From an uncultured Roseburia sp. (lineage in GTDB: Bacteria > Bacillota > Clostridia > Lachnospirales > Lachnospiraceae), in the NCBI GenBank assembly GCA_945787015.1, contig CALZGM010000010.1:1-64000 (forward strand): DNA of 64,000 nt, read 5' to 3'. The position numbers and the translations under genes are program-made. Each line of letters opens with the position of its first letter. Position 1 is the stretch's first letter. The notes beneath the pieces are model-generated. The model searched no databases, was not told the origin of the DNA, and saw only the letters and a list, made by a program, of their open reading frames with translations. Shown in pieces: positions 28,209 through 34,983 of the stretch.

Positions 28209-28997
28209 TTAGATCACTACGTCAAAGTAATGCTCCAAAATTTCTTCGACAGTTTCAATTGATAATGGATTTTCTTTTGTTTCATAGGTAGTAATCAATT
28301 GAACAGATGGAATGATTCCATGCGTACTATAATCGTACAATTTTTTGCAAGTTTTTTTCACATAGGCCTTGTCATCCATCTTTCCAAAATGTTCCCAATA
28401 ATACACTTTCCCTGTTTTCGGATGTCGAATCGTAAAATCCGGATAAACAATTTGGTTTCCCAAATACAATTCACACTCATAGCGGAATGGGATTTTATTT
28501 TTGAAAAGAAACATATCTATCAGTGCCTCTGATTTTGAACGTACAATATTACCGGAGCAGGCTTTTATTGTTAATTGTTCAGGATATTCTTTACTTTGAG
28601 TAAAAGGGGAATTTTGCCAATCGAGTAGTTCCCTAGAAATGGGTTTAAAAAATGAAGAAAGTAATTTTTGATATTCAGAAGGTTCTGTAAGTAACTGTTC
28701 TGCTTGTCCAAAATCACTTTTTTGAAATTTTAGAATAGAATTAATTGCTTTTCTTTCCTGCTTTAAATCATCTTCTAAAAGTGTCAGATATTTTTTTACC
28801 GCTAATTGTTCTGCAAGTTGGCGATTCTTTTTAGGAATATAGCTGTTTGTTTTTCCATCACTTCGATACCACTTGTAGTATCCACCGTTTTTTGCACAAA
28901 TCAGTTTTCCCTCAGGGAATGTCTTAAGCCGTTTTTCTAATAGGTCTATCTTTCTTTCCAACTCTTGCTTTTCACGTTGTAGTTTATCATGCCGCAT
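28209..28997 (-). CDS. PD-(D/E)xK nuclease-like protein of a palindrome-flanked element
   Basis: The protein has 262 residues. An N-terminal coiled coil (about 5-25) is followed by a small beta unit (GKLICAKNGGYYKWYRSDGK) and a helical middle. The C-terminal half looks like a PD-(D/E)xK fold: RSKSEALI with Glu157, VYPDF with Asp187, and YYWEHFG with Glu202, where His203 takes the place of the usual Lys. Such spacing is seen in TnsA-, Vsr- and restriction-type nucleases. From memory, close relatives recur in Lachnospiraceae, often several per genome, which would fit a mobile gene; this was not checked. The start has a perfect AGGAGGTG site. Its flanks are the mirrored palindromic arrays. The function is unknown. 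Confidence 0.8.
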   Translation of the reverse strand: MRHDKLQREKQELERKIDLLEKRLKTFPEGKLICAKNGGYYKWYRSDGKTNSYIPKKNRQLAEQLAVKKYLTLLEDDLKQERKAINSILKFQKSDFGQAEQLLTEPSEYQKLLSSFFKPISRELLDWQNSPFTQSKEYPEQLTIKACSGNIVRSKSEALIDMFLFKNKIPFRYECELYLGNQIVYPDFTIRHPKTGKVYYWEHFGKMDDKAYVKKTCKKLYDYSTHGIIPSVQLITTYETKENPLSIETVEEILEHYFDVVI

Positions 28998-29152
28998 TCT
29001 TTTTTCACCTCCTTTTTATTCTCTTATTAAAGCATAAAATAGTTCTCCGGTAAAGCTAGAAGTTAATACTTTTTAGTAAACTACATGTTTTATTTGAGTA
29101 TAAACCAATTGCTGATGTGTCCACACTATAGGATACATTATAACTGATGCGA

Positions 29153-29321
29153 TTGGGTATACAGAGTTCAAAAAATGTCTATTACCAAAAAGAGGCATCG
29201 TTTTGGGTAATAGAATAGATTTTGCTATCCTATACCCAGCAAATTCAAAAAATCACCATATTTTCATACAAAATGAAGTTTTTTTGGGTATTGAAGGAAA
29301 AATCTTGCTCTCTATACCCAT
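29153..29321. repeat. Right array of three 36-38 bp palindromic units
   Basis: Units at 29153-29190, 29203-29239 and 29284-29321, with gaps of 12 and 44 bp. Each begins TTGGGTA and ends TACC(C)A. Reverse-complemented, they match the left array in order. They occupy the gene-free stretch 28998-29437 together with the ribosome site of the nuclease gene, a terminator hairpin and a REP-like palindrome. Confidence 0.75.
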
Positions 29322-29360
29322 CCTACGTTTGTATACATTCAAAAACTTTCTATTATCATA

Positions 29361-29396
29361 AATAAAAAAATGCCGGGCGTTAAGCCGGCATTTTTA
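29361..29396. terminator. Bidirectional terminator, within a 16-bp inverted repeat
   Basis: Stem ATGCCGG (29370-29376) with CCGGCAT (29385-29391), flanked by A and T runs, so it can end transcription in both directions: of the SARP gene on the minus strand and anything read outwards from the element. It is enclosed by a perfect 16-bp inverted repeat, AACTTTCTATTATCAT at 29344-29359 and its complement at 29400-29415. Confidence 0.85.
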
Positions 29397-29402
29397 TTCA
29401 TG

Positions 29403-29437
29403 ATAATAGAAAGTTCGCAGAGCGTACTTTCTATTAT
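29403..29437. repeat. REP-like palindrome, copy 1
   Basis: Palindrome with arms ATAATAGAAAGT (29403-29414) and ACTTTCTATTAT (29426-29437) around CGC-AGA-GCG. It abuts the stop codon of the SARP gene. A nearly identical copy in opposite orientation is at 33946-33979, just after the stop of the phosphopantetheinyl transferase gene. Confidence 0.8.
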
Positions 29438-30646
29438 TTACTCTATCCATTTGTTCTCCATACTAACCGGTTCCAAATTCCCTTCTACAGGGAAAAATTT
29501 GCTTTTCGGATTATCTTTTTGATAAGAAGCAACAATCCGCTCCAGAACCATCTTACTGCATTCTGTATCGCAGGAAGGCAATAATACAATGAACTGGGAA
29601 TCGCTGTACTTGGCAACTACATCTCCTATTCGAAGCTGTTCGCTTAAGAGCTTTGCCAGACGATTCATCATCTTTTCCATGTAAAATGTTTCCAGCTCCT
29701 GTGTCAGTTCTTTTTCTTTTTGATTCTTAACCGTCAAAAGGAGCACATATTCTGTCTGATTAGCTCTTTCACTCTTTCTGGCCTCTAATCTGTAGATTTC
29801 TTTAAAGACCGGATAACCGCAGAAAAAAGCGCCCTGCGGATTCTCCTCCGTCATATCACGGCAAACATCCGACATTTCTTCCGCTTCAATTCCCTTTTTT
29901 ACCTTCAAAAGTTCGCCATAAATAGAAGACAATTGTTCGGAATTGCGGATACCCAATTCATCATGCAGAATTTGTTTTGCTTTCTCATAGGATTCCATTG
30001 CAAGTTGAATCTTATTTTGCTTCATCCTTGCCAAAACCAGATAATAATACAATTCTTCATCTGCCCGGTCAATAGAAAGTGCTTCAATGCAGCGTTCTTC
30101 CAAGTTTTCAAACCGACCGGTCAGCACATACAATTCTGCCAATCCTTTTACACATGACAAAAACATAGAATGATAATAGGCGCTTATCGTAATCATCCAC
30201 GGAAGTTCAGCTTCCTTCATCATAAAATCGCCTTTGTACAAGTCTACTGCCTGCTCATAATAAAGAATTGCTTTTTCCGTCGTATTTTCTTCCTTCTTTG
30301 CTGCAAGATAGCATTTTTCAAACTTTTCTGCGTCAATTTCAACAGGAATGTTCGTATTCCAGCTGTATGCGCCCCTGTTTGTCAGAATAAACTCCTCATC
30401 CCCCAGATTTTTTTTTAATGTTGTACGTAAGCGGTACATTAGGTTTTTCAATGCTCCCGTTGGATTATCCACCTCATCTTCCTGCCAGATTGCAGTAGCA
30501 ATTGCATCCGAAGTCAGTGGTTTTGTGCGGTTAAGCAGTAAGAACACCAGCAGCTTTGTCAGCATTGCAGAGCGAATACTGTCATCGTCCAGTCTGCCAT
30601 ATTCATTTGTAATCTGAAATTTACCAAGCACGTTTACCTTTATCAT
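29438..30646 (-). CDS. SARP/BTAD-type transcription regulator with degenerate GGDEF-like C-terminal domain
   Basis: The protein has 402 residues from ATG 30646, which has AGGGGA five bases upstream. Residues about 1-100 form an OmpR-type winged helix, 101-250 a bacterial transcriptional activation (BTAD) TPR-like domain (YYLVLARMKQNKIQLAMESYE), the two-domain core of SARP activators. Residues about 278-402 resemble a GGDEF domain: RIGDVVAKYSDSQFIVLLP aligns with the R.GD..aRyGGDEF.vlLP consensus, but the signature is SDSQF, so cyclase activity is not expected; nucleotide or protein sensing is possible. It is the only SARP-type gene in the window, and the three promoters with SARP-like direct repeats lie around it. 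Confidence 0.88.
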   Translation of the reverse strand: MIKVNVLGKFQITNEYGRLDDDSIRSAMLTKLLVFLLLNRTKPLTSDAIATAIWQEDEVDNPTGALKNLMYRLRTTLKKNLGDEEFILTNRGAYSWNTNIPVEIDAEKFEKCYLAAKKEENTTEKAILYYEQAVDLYKGDFMMKEAELPWMITISAYYHSMFLSCVKGLAELYVLTGRFENLEERCIEALSIDRADEELYYYLVLARMKQNKIQLAMESYEKAKQILHDELGIRNSEQLSSIYGELLKVKKGIEAEEMSDVCRDMTEENPQGAFFCGYPVFKEIYRLEARKSERANQTEYVLLLTVKNQKEKELTQELETFYMEKMMNRLAKLLSEQLRIGDVVAKYSDSQFIVLLPSCDTECSKMVLERIVASYQKDNPKSKFFPVEGNLEPVSMENKWIE

Positions 30647-30694
30647 TCTATTCCCCTTAATTATTGAAATCAGTTTACAATGTGCCACTTACAG

Positions 30695-30724
30695 ATTATA
30701 CCATTATGCATTTTTCCGGCACAA
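30695..30724 (-). promoter_or_regulatory. Promoter of the SARP-type regulator
   Basis: On the minus strand: -35 TTGTGC (30719-30724), 18-bp spacer, -10 TATAAT (30695-30700), leader about 40 bases. No GTGTGAC direct repeat is present, so the regulator seems not to control itself in the same way. Confidence 0.65.
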
Positions 30725-30759
30725 GATTTTTATCTCTTCCTTTTTTCCTATTTTTCGAC

Positions 30760-30802
30760 AAAAAACAGGAACTGCGAAGGCGCCTTTGCCCTGCAATTCC
30801 TG
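30760..30802 (-). terminator. Terminator after the anchored surface protein operon
   Basis: Stem CAGGAA.TGC/GCA.TTCCTG (30766-30775 with 30793-30802) with an internal GGCGCC palindrome, followed on the minus strand by TTTTTT. It separates the surface operon from the regulator gene. Confidence 0.85.
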
Positions 30803-30810
30803 TATCATTT

Positions 30811-31848
30811 TTAAGCCTTCATTGTCTTCTTTTTCCGGTAAACTGCTACCGCAGCTCCTGTAATCACAAGAATAGCTACAATGATTGCCACAATAAGCAA
30901 CCATTGAACGCCACCTTCGCCACCGGTTGCTAACGGCACCTCCTCTTCACCAATTTCTGTTGTTTCTCCCGGAACAAGCGGAGTATCATCATCAACGATT
31001 TCTACATTTTCTCCGTTTTTATTTTCTCCGTTTTCATTTTCTTCGTTTTCATTTTCTCTCGGAGCAAGTGGTGTATTATCATCAACGATTTCTGCTCCCC
31101 CGACCCCCGGTGTAATTACTGTTACACCCGGTGTAGCTGCACCTGGGATCTCGTTAATCACGGTATTCACAATTGTTTCACCCGGCACATAAACCACACC
31201 GGTGTCTCCTGTAAAAACGCACTCAAAAACATATATATTTTTATCCGGAGCTGTTTCATCTAACACAATACTTCCATTACCTGTGACAGGTGCATAATTT
31301 GCAATGGAACCAAATTTACATTCAATGGTCTCTCCTGCTTCACCATATGCAATGATTGGAGCTGCAACCTGTTCCTTAGAAGCAGTATCAACAAATGAAA
31401 TGGTATACATAACCGGATTTACAAGTCGTACATAATCCAAAACATATTCTGTATTTCGACGGATTTCTCCGGTTGCTGCTCCGCCCGCCCAGTCTGTAAT
31501 CGGGCGCAGACGATAATTTGATTTAATAAAATCAATTGTATTTCCATCTTCGTCCACAATAGAAGATGTCAATGTCTGAAGATATGCATATAACGCATCA
31601 TCGTTTACAAACGGAAGATTCTCACCCTTTTTTACAGAAAATTTCACATAGTTTTCTGTTACTTCGATAGATTCAGATGTATTAGCTAATTCTGTATTGA
31701 AAGTTCCGACATTTCCTGCACGGAAGGTCACCGTATAAGTTTTCTCTGTGTCTGCCTCTTCTGCCAGTACCGTACTCGCAGGTAAAATAGAAACCAAAAA
31801 GGTAAGAGCCACTAGTAACCCGGCCAGAATTTTTTTATTCTTTCTCAT
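30811..31848 (-). CDS. Sortase-anchored surface protein
   Basis: The protein has 345 residues: a signal peptide (about 1-29, ending TVLAEE), a beta-rich ectodomain (about 35-235), a low-complexity spacer (about 255-300) with two copies of EIVDD.TPLAP and an Asn/Gly/Glu stretch, then VPLATGGEGG, a hydrophobic helix (about 315-335) and the basic tail YRKKK. This is the order of a sortase substrate, with PLATGG in place of LPxTG. Its start overlaps the stop of the gene before it (ATGA). The class B sortase at 19368 is the plausible enzyme; this is an inference. Confidence 0.82.
   Translation of the reverse strand: MRKNKKILAGLLVALTFLVSILPASTVLAEEADTEKTYTVTFRAGNVGTFNTELANTSESIEVTENYVKFSVKKGENLPFVNDDALYAYLQTLTSSIVDEDGNTIDFIKSNYRLRPITDWAGGAATGEIRRNTEYVLDYVRLVNPVMYTISFVDTASKEQVAAPIIAYGEAGETIECKFGSIANYAPVTGNGSIVLDETAPDKNIYVFECVFTGDTGVVYVPGETIVNTVINEIPGAATPGVTVITPGVGGAEIVDDNTPLAPRENENEENENGENKNGENVEIVDDDTPLVPGETTEIGEEEVPLATGGEGGVQWLLIVAIIVAILVITGAAVAVYRKKKTMKA
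30971..31093. repeat. Internal 33-bp repeat in the spacer of the anchored protein
   Basis: Two 33-bp copies, 30971-31003 and 31061-31093, start to start 90 bp apart, encode the EIVDD.TPL.P unit. Between them (about 31004-31060) is a degenerate 18-bp repeat coding for Glu-Asn-Gly-Lys units. All periods are multiples of three, so copy number can vary in frame. Confidence 0.75.
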
Positions 31849-32633
31849 GATTCTCTCTCCACCTTTCTCTTCTTTAAAGCAAATACGATTAACAATGCGC
31901 CAATAGCAAGCAGTCCGATTACCGACACCATGTTCCAGTTATCACCTGTTTTTACAGCTAAAGGTACCACCTGATCTACAATCTCAGTTACGATTTTATC
32001 TTCACCATACTCTACTTTTGGAGCACGGTCTTCGTAATATGCTCTGAAATTAAAAGCCAGCTCTCCGGCAGCATTGGAATAATCAATCAAATCCGTGCTG
32101 TCAAAGCCTTCTCCATCAATTGCAAGCGTCAGATAGACATTTACGTAATCTCCCTTGCCAAGTTCCGCAAGGAACACATAATTCTCAAGTTCTGTAATTC
32201 CGGCAAGACCTTCCGCATCACCAACCAGACCGGCAGCTCTGGATTTTTGATTTTCCTTATATCCACCGGCAATTGTGTCTAACAATGACTCTGCATCTTC
32301 CTGGTTTGTTCCGACTGAAAGCTGATAGGTATATGCTCCTCCGGTAGCTTTTGCGGCATCTTCCAATGCACTTGTCGTTTCCTGTGAAAGAAAGAAACTT
32401 GCACTATGATTGCTGTTATTCTCTATTCTTAGTACAACTGTTTTTTCATCGCCCGGAGCCATGTCACGGAAGGCATCTGCGATTTCGTTTTCTCCGTCTG
32501 TATATGTGATTTTATTCTTCTCATTTAGGACAACTGTTTTATTGGCTTCTTCTGTTTCCTCGGCATATACCTGTGTTGAAACACATAATGCTACCGCCAG
32601 AATCAGACTCGCCATCCATATTTTCTTCTTCAT
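31845..32633 (-). CDS. Sortase-anchored surface protein with TasA-like ectodomain
   Basis: The protein has 262 residues. Signal peptide about 1-24 (cut near VYAEE). The ectodomain contains DMAPGDEKTVVLRIEN, the PGD turn and strand seen in TasA-fold proteins, and an ENYVFLAELG strand. The tail reads VPLAVKTGD, then a hydrophobic helix and KKRK: a sorting signal of the x-V-K-T-G-D kind, close to SrtB-type motifs rather than LPxTG. It could anchor or nucleate the fibre made by the SipW-dependent proteins. It lies 21 bases after the GTG-started gene at 32655. Confidence 0.82.
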   Translation of the reverse strand: MKKKIWMASLILAVALCVSTQVYAEETEEANKTVVLNEKNKITYTDGENEIADAFRDMAPGDEKTVVLRIENNSNHSASFFLSQETTSALEDAAKATGGAYTYQLSVGTNQEDAESLLDTIAGGYKENQKSRAAGLVGDAEGLAGITELENYVFLAELGKGDYVNVYLTLAIDGEGFDSTDLIDYSNAAGELAFNFRAYYEDRAPKVEYGEDKIVTEIVDQVVPLAVKTGDNWNMVSVIGLLAIGALLIVFALKKRKVERES

Positions 32634-32654
32634 ATCTACAGCCTTTTCCTTCCA

Positions 32655-33311
32655 TTAATTGTTCAAGGCAGCCCTTGCCGCTTCTGCTTGGGCTCTGGTT
32701 TCGTGAACACTTACCAAAGTACCATCTGCTGCGAATACCGGGAACATACCCCATTCTGCCGCCATTGCATCTTCACTGTTATTAGCCTGAACTGCAGTAA
32801 CCGTATATTCAATTGACAGTTTGGCATCCGCATAAGCATTATTCATTTCTGTGCTAAAGCGAATTCCATCCATAAAATTTGCGGATTTGTTCGCATCACC
32901 TTCTGTCGTTGCTTTCAGAGGATATTTATAATAAAGAACCATCTGTTCTTCATCCTCATATTGTACCAACCATCCGTTCTCTGCTGCATCCCCATAGATA
33001 ATACCGTTTGATGCATCCAGTTCATCTGATGACCAGTTCTTATATAACTCCACCTTTACATAGATATCGTATCCATTGCCACTGTTTTCTACCCAAAGCG
33101 GATATTCCAGTTCGCCACCCGGAGTGACATCTTCTGCAATTTCGATTTCGCCCCTTTGTGCACCTGCGGCAGTAACCTGAACATTTTTTACGGAAATACC
33201 GGCTACCGCACTTTCACTCGTCTCTGTATCTAAAGCCGCCATTGTGCCGCCTATTGCAGTTGAACAAAGCAATATTGCAGTCACAATCATGAGTAAATAT
33301 TTCTTTTTCAC
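32655..33311 (-). CDS. TasA-like surface protein, first gene of the anchored operon
   Basis: The protein has 218 residues and starts at a GTG with a strong GGAGGAG site. The signal region (KKKYLLMIVTAILLCSTAIG) leads to GTMAALDTETSES, similar to SipW-processed proteins. The mature part has VTPGGELEYPLWVENSG and an NGYDIYVKVELYKNW strand, the TasA-fold pattern. It has no anchor. With the two genes that follow it forms a three-gene operon behind promoter P3, probably a soluble subunit plus two anchored partners. Confidence 0.82.
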   Translation of the reverse strand: MKKKYLLMIVTAILLCSTAIGGTMAALDTETSESAVAGISVKNVQVTAAGAQRGEIEIAEDVTPGGELEYPLWVENSGNGYDIYVKVELYKNWSSDELDASNGIIYGDAAENGWLVQYEDEEQMVLYYKYPLKATTEGDANKSANFMDGIRFSTEMNNAYADAKLSIEYTVTAVQANNSEDAMAAEWGMFPVFAADGTLVSVHETRAQAEAARAALNN

Positions 33312-33362
33312 GATTTGTCTCCTCCACCTAATTTAGCACATACTAACTTATTATTATCCAAA

Positions 33363-33396
33363 ATTATAAAAAGCAATAGTCACACGGAAGTCACAC
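33363..33396 (-). promoter_or_regulatory. SARP-type promoter P3: 11-bp-period direct repeat plus -10 box
   Basis: On the minus strand: GTGTGAC (33390-33396), 4 bp, GTGTGAC (33379-33385), exactly 10 bp, then a perfect -10 TATAAT (33363-33368). This is the best conserved of the three copies. It should drive the three surface genes at 30811-33311; the leader is about 45 bases. Confidence 0.78.
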
Positions 33397-33397
33397 C

Positions 33398-33426
33398 ACA
33401 AAAAAAGAAGCTGTTAAAAGCTTCTT
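33398..33426 (-). terminator. Terminator of greA
   Basis: Perfect 8-bp stem AAGAAGCT (33405-33412) with AGCTTCTT (33419-33426), six-base loop, then TTTTTTT on the minus strand. It overlaps the end of greA and insulates promoter P3. Confidence 0.85.
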
Positions 33427-33917
33427 ATTTTGTCATTTCCTTCATCTGTGGTTTTTTCAATCTTTCGGATTTCAAGCTCATAAGAATAATTATCACTTAC
33501 CCGCACTTCTACTTTATCTCCCACTTTATGTCCAAGCAACGCCTTTCCAATCGGCGATTCGTTGCTTACCAGATTCTTCTGGGAATTACTGCGTACGGTC
33601 GTTACAATACGGTAAGTTTCTTCTTCATCGTCATCGATAAAATAAACTGTTACGGTATTATTGATACCTACTTCATCATCAGCAGACTCAGTAGAAATGA
33701 TTTTTGCGGTTTTAATCATCTTTTCCAGATACCGGATACGACTCTCATTCTGATTCTTATCCTTTTTGGCTGCATGATATTCAAAATTTTCACTCAAATC
33801 TCCATGCGCCCTTGCCTCTTTTACTGCTTCTAATGCCTGCTTTCTTACAACCAGCTTTCGGTACTCTATTTCTTCTTCCATCTTTTTGATGTCTTCTGCT
33901 GTCAATTCGTCATACAT
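33414..33917 (-). CDS. greA: Transcription elongation factor GreA
   Basis: The protein has 167 residues. An N-terminal coiled coil ends in the hairpin ARAHGDLSENFEYHAAK, with the acidic tip (Asp, Glu) that enters the RNA polymerase secondary channel and triggers cleavage of backtracked RNA. The C-terminal FKBP-like domain contains SPIGKALLGHKVGD. It is followed by its own terminator and preceded by a REP-like palindrome. Confidence 0.95.
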   Translation of the reverse strand: MYDELTAEDIKKMEEEIEYRKLVVRKQALEAVKEARAHGDLSENFEYHAAKKDKNQNESRIRYLEKMIKTAKIISTESADDEVGINNTVTVYFIDDDEEETYRIVTTVRSNSQKNLVSNESPIGKALLGHKVGDKVEVRVSDNYSYELEIRKIEKTTDEGNDKIRSF

Positions 33918-33945
33918 ACTTCTTTCTACTCACTTTCCACTACAT

Positions 33946-33979
33946 ATAATAGAAGTACGCTCTGCGAACTTTCTATTAT
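33946..33979. repeat. REP-like palindrome, copy 2 (inverted relative to copy 1)
   Basis: Same palindrome as at 29403-29437, in opposite orientation and with one A lost from one arm (ATAATAGAAGT). It abuts the stop of the phosphopantetheinyl transferase gene. The homology extends over the adjoining ATCAT bases. Confidence 0.8.
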
Positions 33980-34617
33980 CATAACTTAAAAATTTCTTCC
34001 AAATAAACCTCCTTGGGCTCTGCCTTTGGCGGCTCTTTCTTTTGGCAGACACTCAGCCAGTACCGTCCTTCCAAAAAAAAACTTTCAAGGAAATAATCAT
34101 TTACCTTATCTTCTACTGTAGAAAACTCATTCAATGGCATCCGCATCCCCATACCGACAGCCTTTATATAGCTTTCTTTTCTTGTCCAGGTTCTGGTAAA
34201 AGCACTATCACTCCATGCAACGTCCAATGCTGCATATTCCTCCTCAGAAAAAAAACGATGTGCCAGTTTTCTTTTTCCAATTTGTAGTTTTTCAATATCA
34301 ATTCCAATTTCTTTATCACTTACAGCCAATGCAGCATACTCACCTGAATGACTAAGGTTAAAAAAAATCTCCGGATGATTCTTTAAATAAGGTTTTCCAT
34401 CTGCATTTTTTTCAAATATAAGTTCTTCTTTGGAAACACCGGCAGCTTCCAATCCATATTGCATCAGGAGCCCCGCAACCATGCTGCTGCAACGCACCTC
34501 TTCTGACTTAATCCTTTCAAGCTTTTTCACACGTTCTACGGGAAGCAGAAGTAACCCTTTTTCATATGCCTTTACATTTTGAAAAGGTTCTGTTTTTGCA
34601 TAATAGATGTTTAACAT
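33979..34617 (-). CDS. 4'-phosphopantetheinyl transferase, Sfp type
   Basis: The protein has 212 residues, the size of Sfp/Gsp enzymes rather than the shorter AcpS. The magnesium-binding motif IGIDIEKL and the WTRKESYIKAVG motif (the W.xKE.xxK signature) are present. It moves the phosphopantetheine arm of coenzyme A onto carrier proteins. No carrier protein or NRPS/PKS gene is in the window, so its target is unknown. The start overlaps the stop of the Hpt gene by seven bases. Confidence 0.9.
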   Translation of the reverse strand: MLNIYYAKTEPFQNVKAYEKGLLLLPVERVKKLERIKSEEVRCSSMVAGLLMQYGLEAAGVSKEELIFEKNADGKPYLKNHPEIFFNLSHSGEYAALAVSDKEIGIDIEKLQIGKRKLAHRFFSEEEYAALDVAWSDSAFTRTWTRKESYIKAVGMGMRMPLNEFSTVEDKVNDYFLESFFLEGRYWLSVCQKKEPPKAEPKEVYLEEIFKL

Positions 34618-34967
34618 GCCGTTTTTCCCAAAATCTGCTTTAAATATTCGTTTGCTTCCAGTAATTTTTCATATGCCGTTTCAAGATTTTCTCCATTACC
34701 GGCCCTCAAAGGTTCTACCAGTTCTTCTACTAACAAAAACATTGGTGTCAAACCAAGATTGGCAAAAACTCCCTTTAAAGTATGTGCGTAGTCAAATGCT
34801 GCCTGTATCTGTTTTTGTTCCAATGCTACTCCAAGCTTTTCAAATGCATCATCTGTAATTACAGTTTCCAGACAAGTCACATATAATTCTTCATCATCCA
34901 AAAAACGTTCCATGGCACCTTTCACATCACAGCCCCAGTTATCTAATGCTTCAAATAGTTTGCTCAT
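34611..34967 (-). CDS. Hpt-domain phosphotransfer protein
   Basis: The protein has 118 residues from ATG 34967, which has GGAG eight bases upstream; a longer reading is contradicted by overlap with the preceding gene. It is a four-helix Hpt domain with the phosphorylatable His in AHTLKGVFANLG. It lies 16 bases after the REC-GGDEF-EAL-PAS-REC gene, so it probably passes phosphate to or from one of that protein's receiver domains. Confidence 0.88.
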   Translation of the reverse strand: MSKLFEALDNWGCDVKGAMERFLDDEELYVTCLETVITDDAFEKLGVALEQKQIQAAFDYAHTLKGVFANLGLTPMFLLVEELVEPLRAGNGENLETAYEKLLEANEYLKQILGKTAC

Positions 34968-34983
34968 CCCGTTCTCTCCATTC

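Larger units (their letters stand above)
27944..29348. mobile_element. Putative nuclease-bearing element with mirrored arrays of palindromic units
   Basis: The nuclease gene at 28209-28997 is flanked by two imperfect inverted copies of an about 170-250 bp sequence. Each flank has three 36-38 bp units bounded by TTGGGTAT and ATACCCAA. Unit gaps are 44 and 13 bp on the left and 12 and 44 bp on the right, so the arrangement is a mirror image. Reverse-complemented right-flank units resemble the matching left-flank units inside as well (GGGTATAGAGAGC in the outer pair, TGTATACCCAA in the inner pair). Weaker similarity continues outward for about 25 bp (AAAGTT..ATGTATA). No transposase of a known family and no target duplication were seen; the outer limits are estimates. 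Confidence 0.5.
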
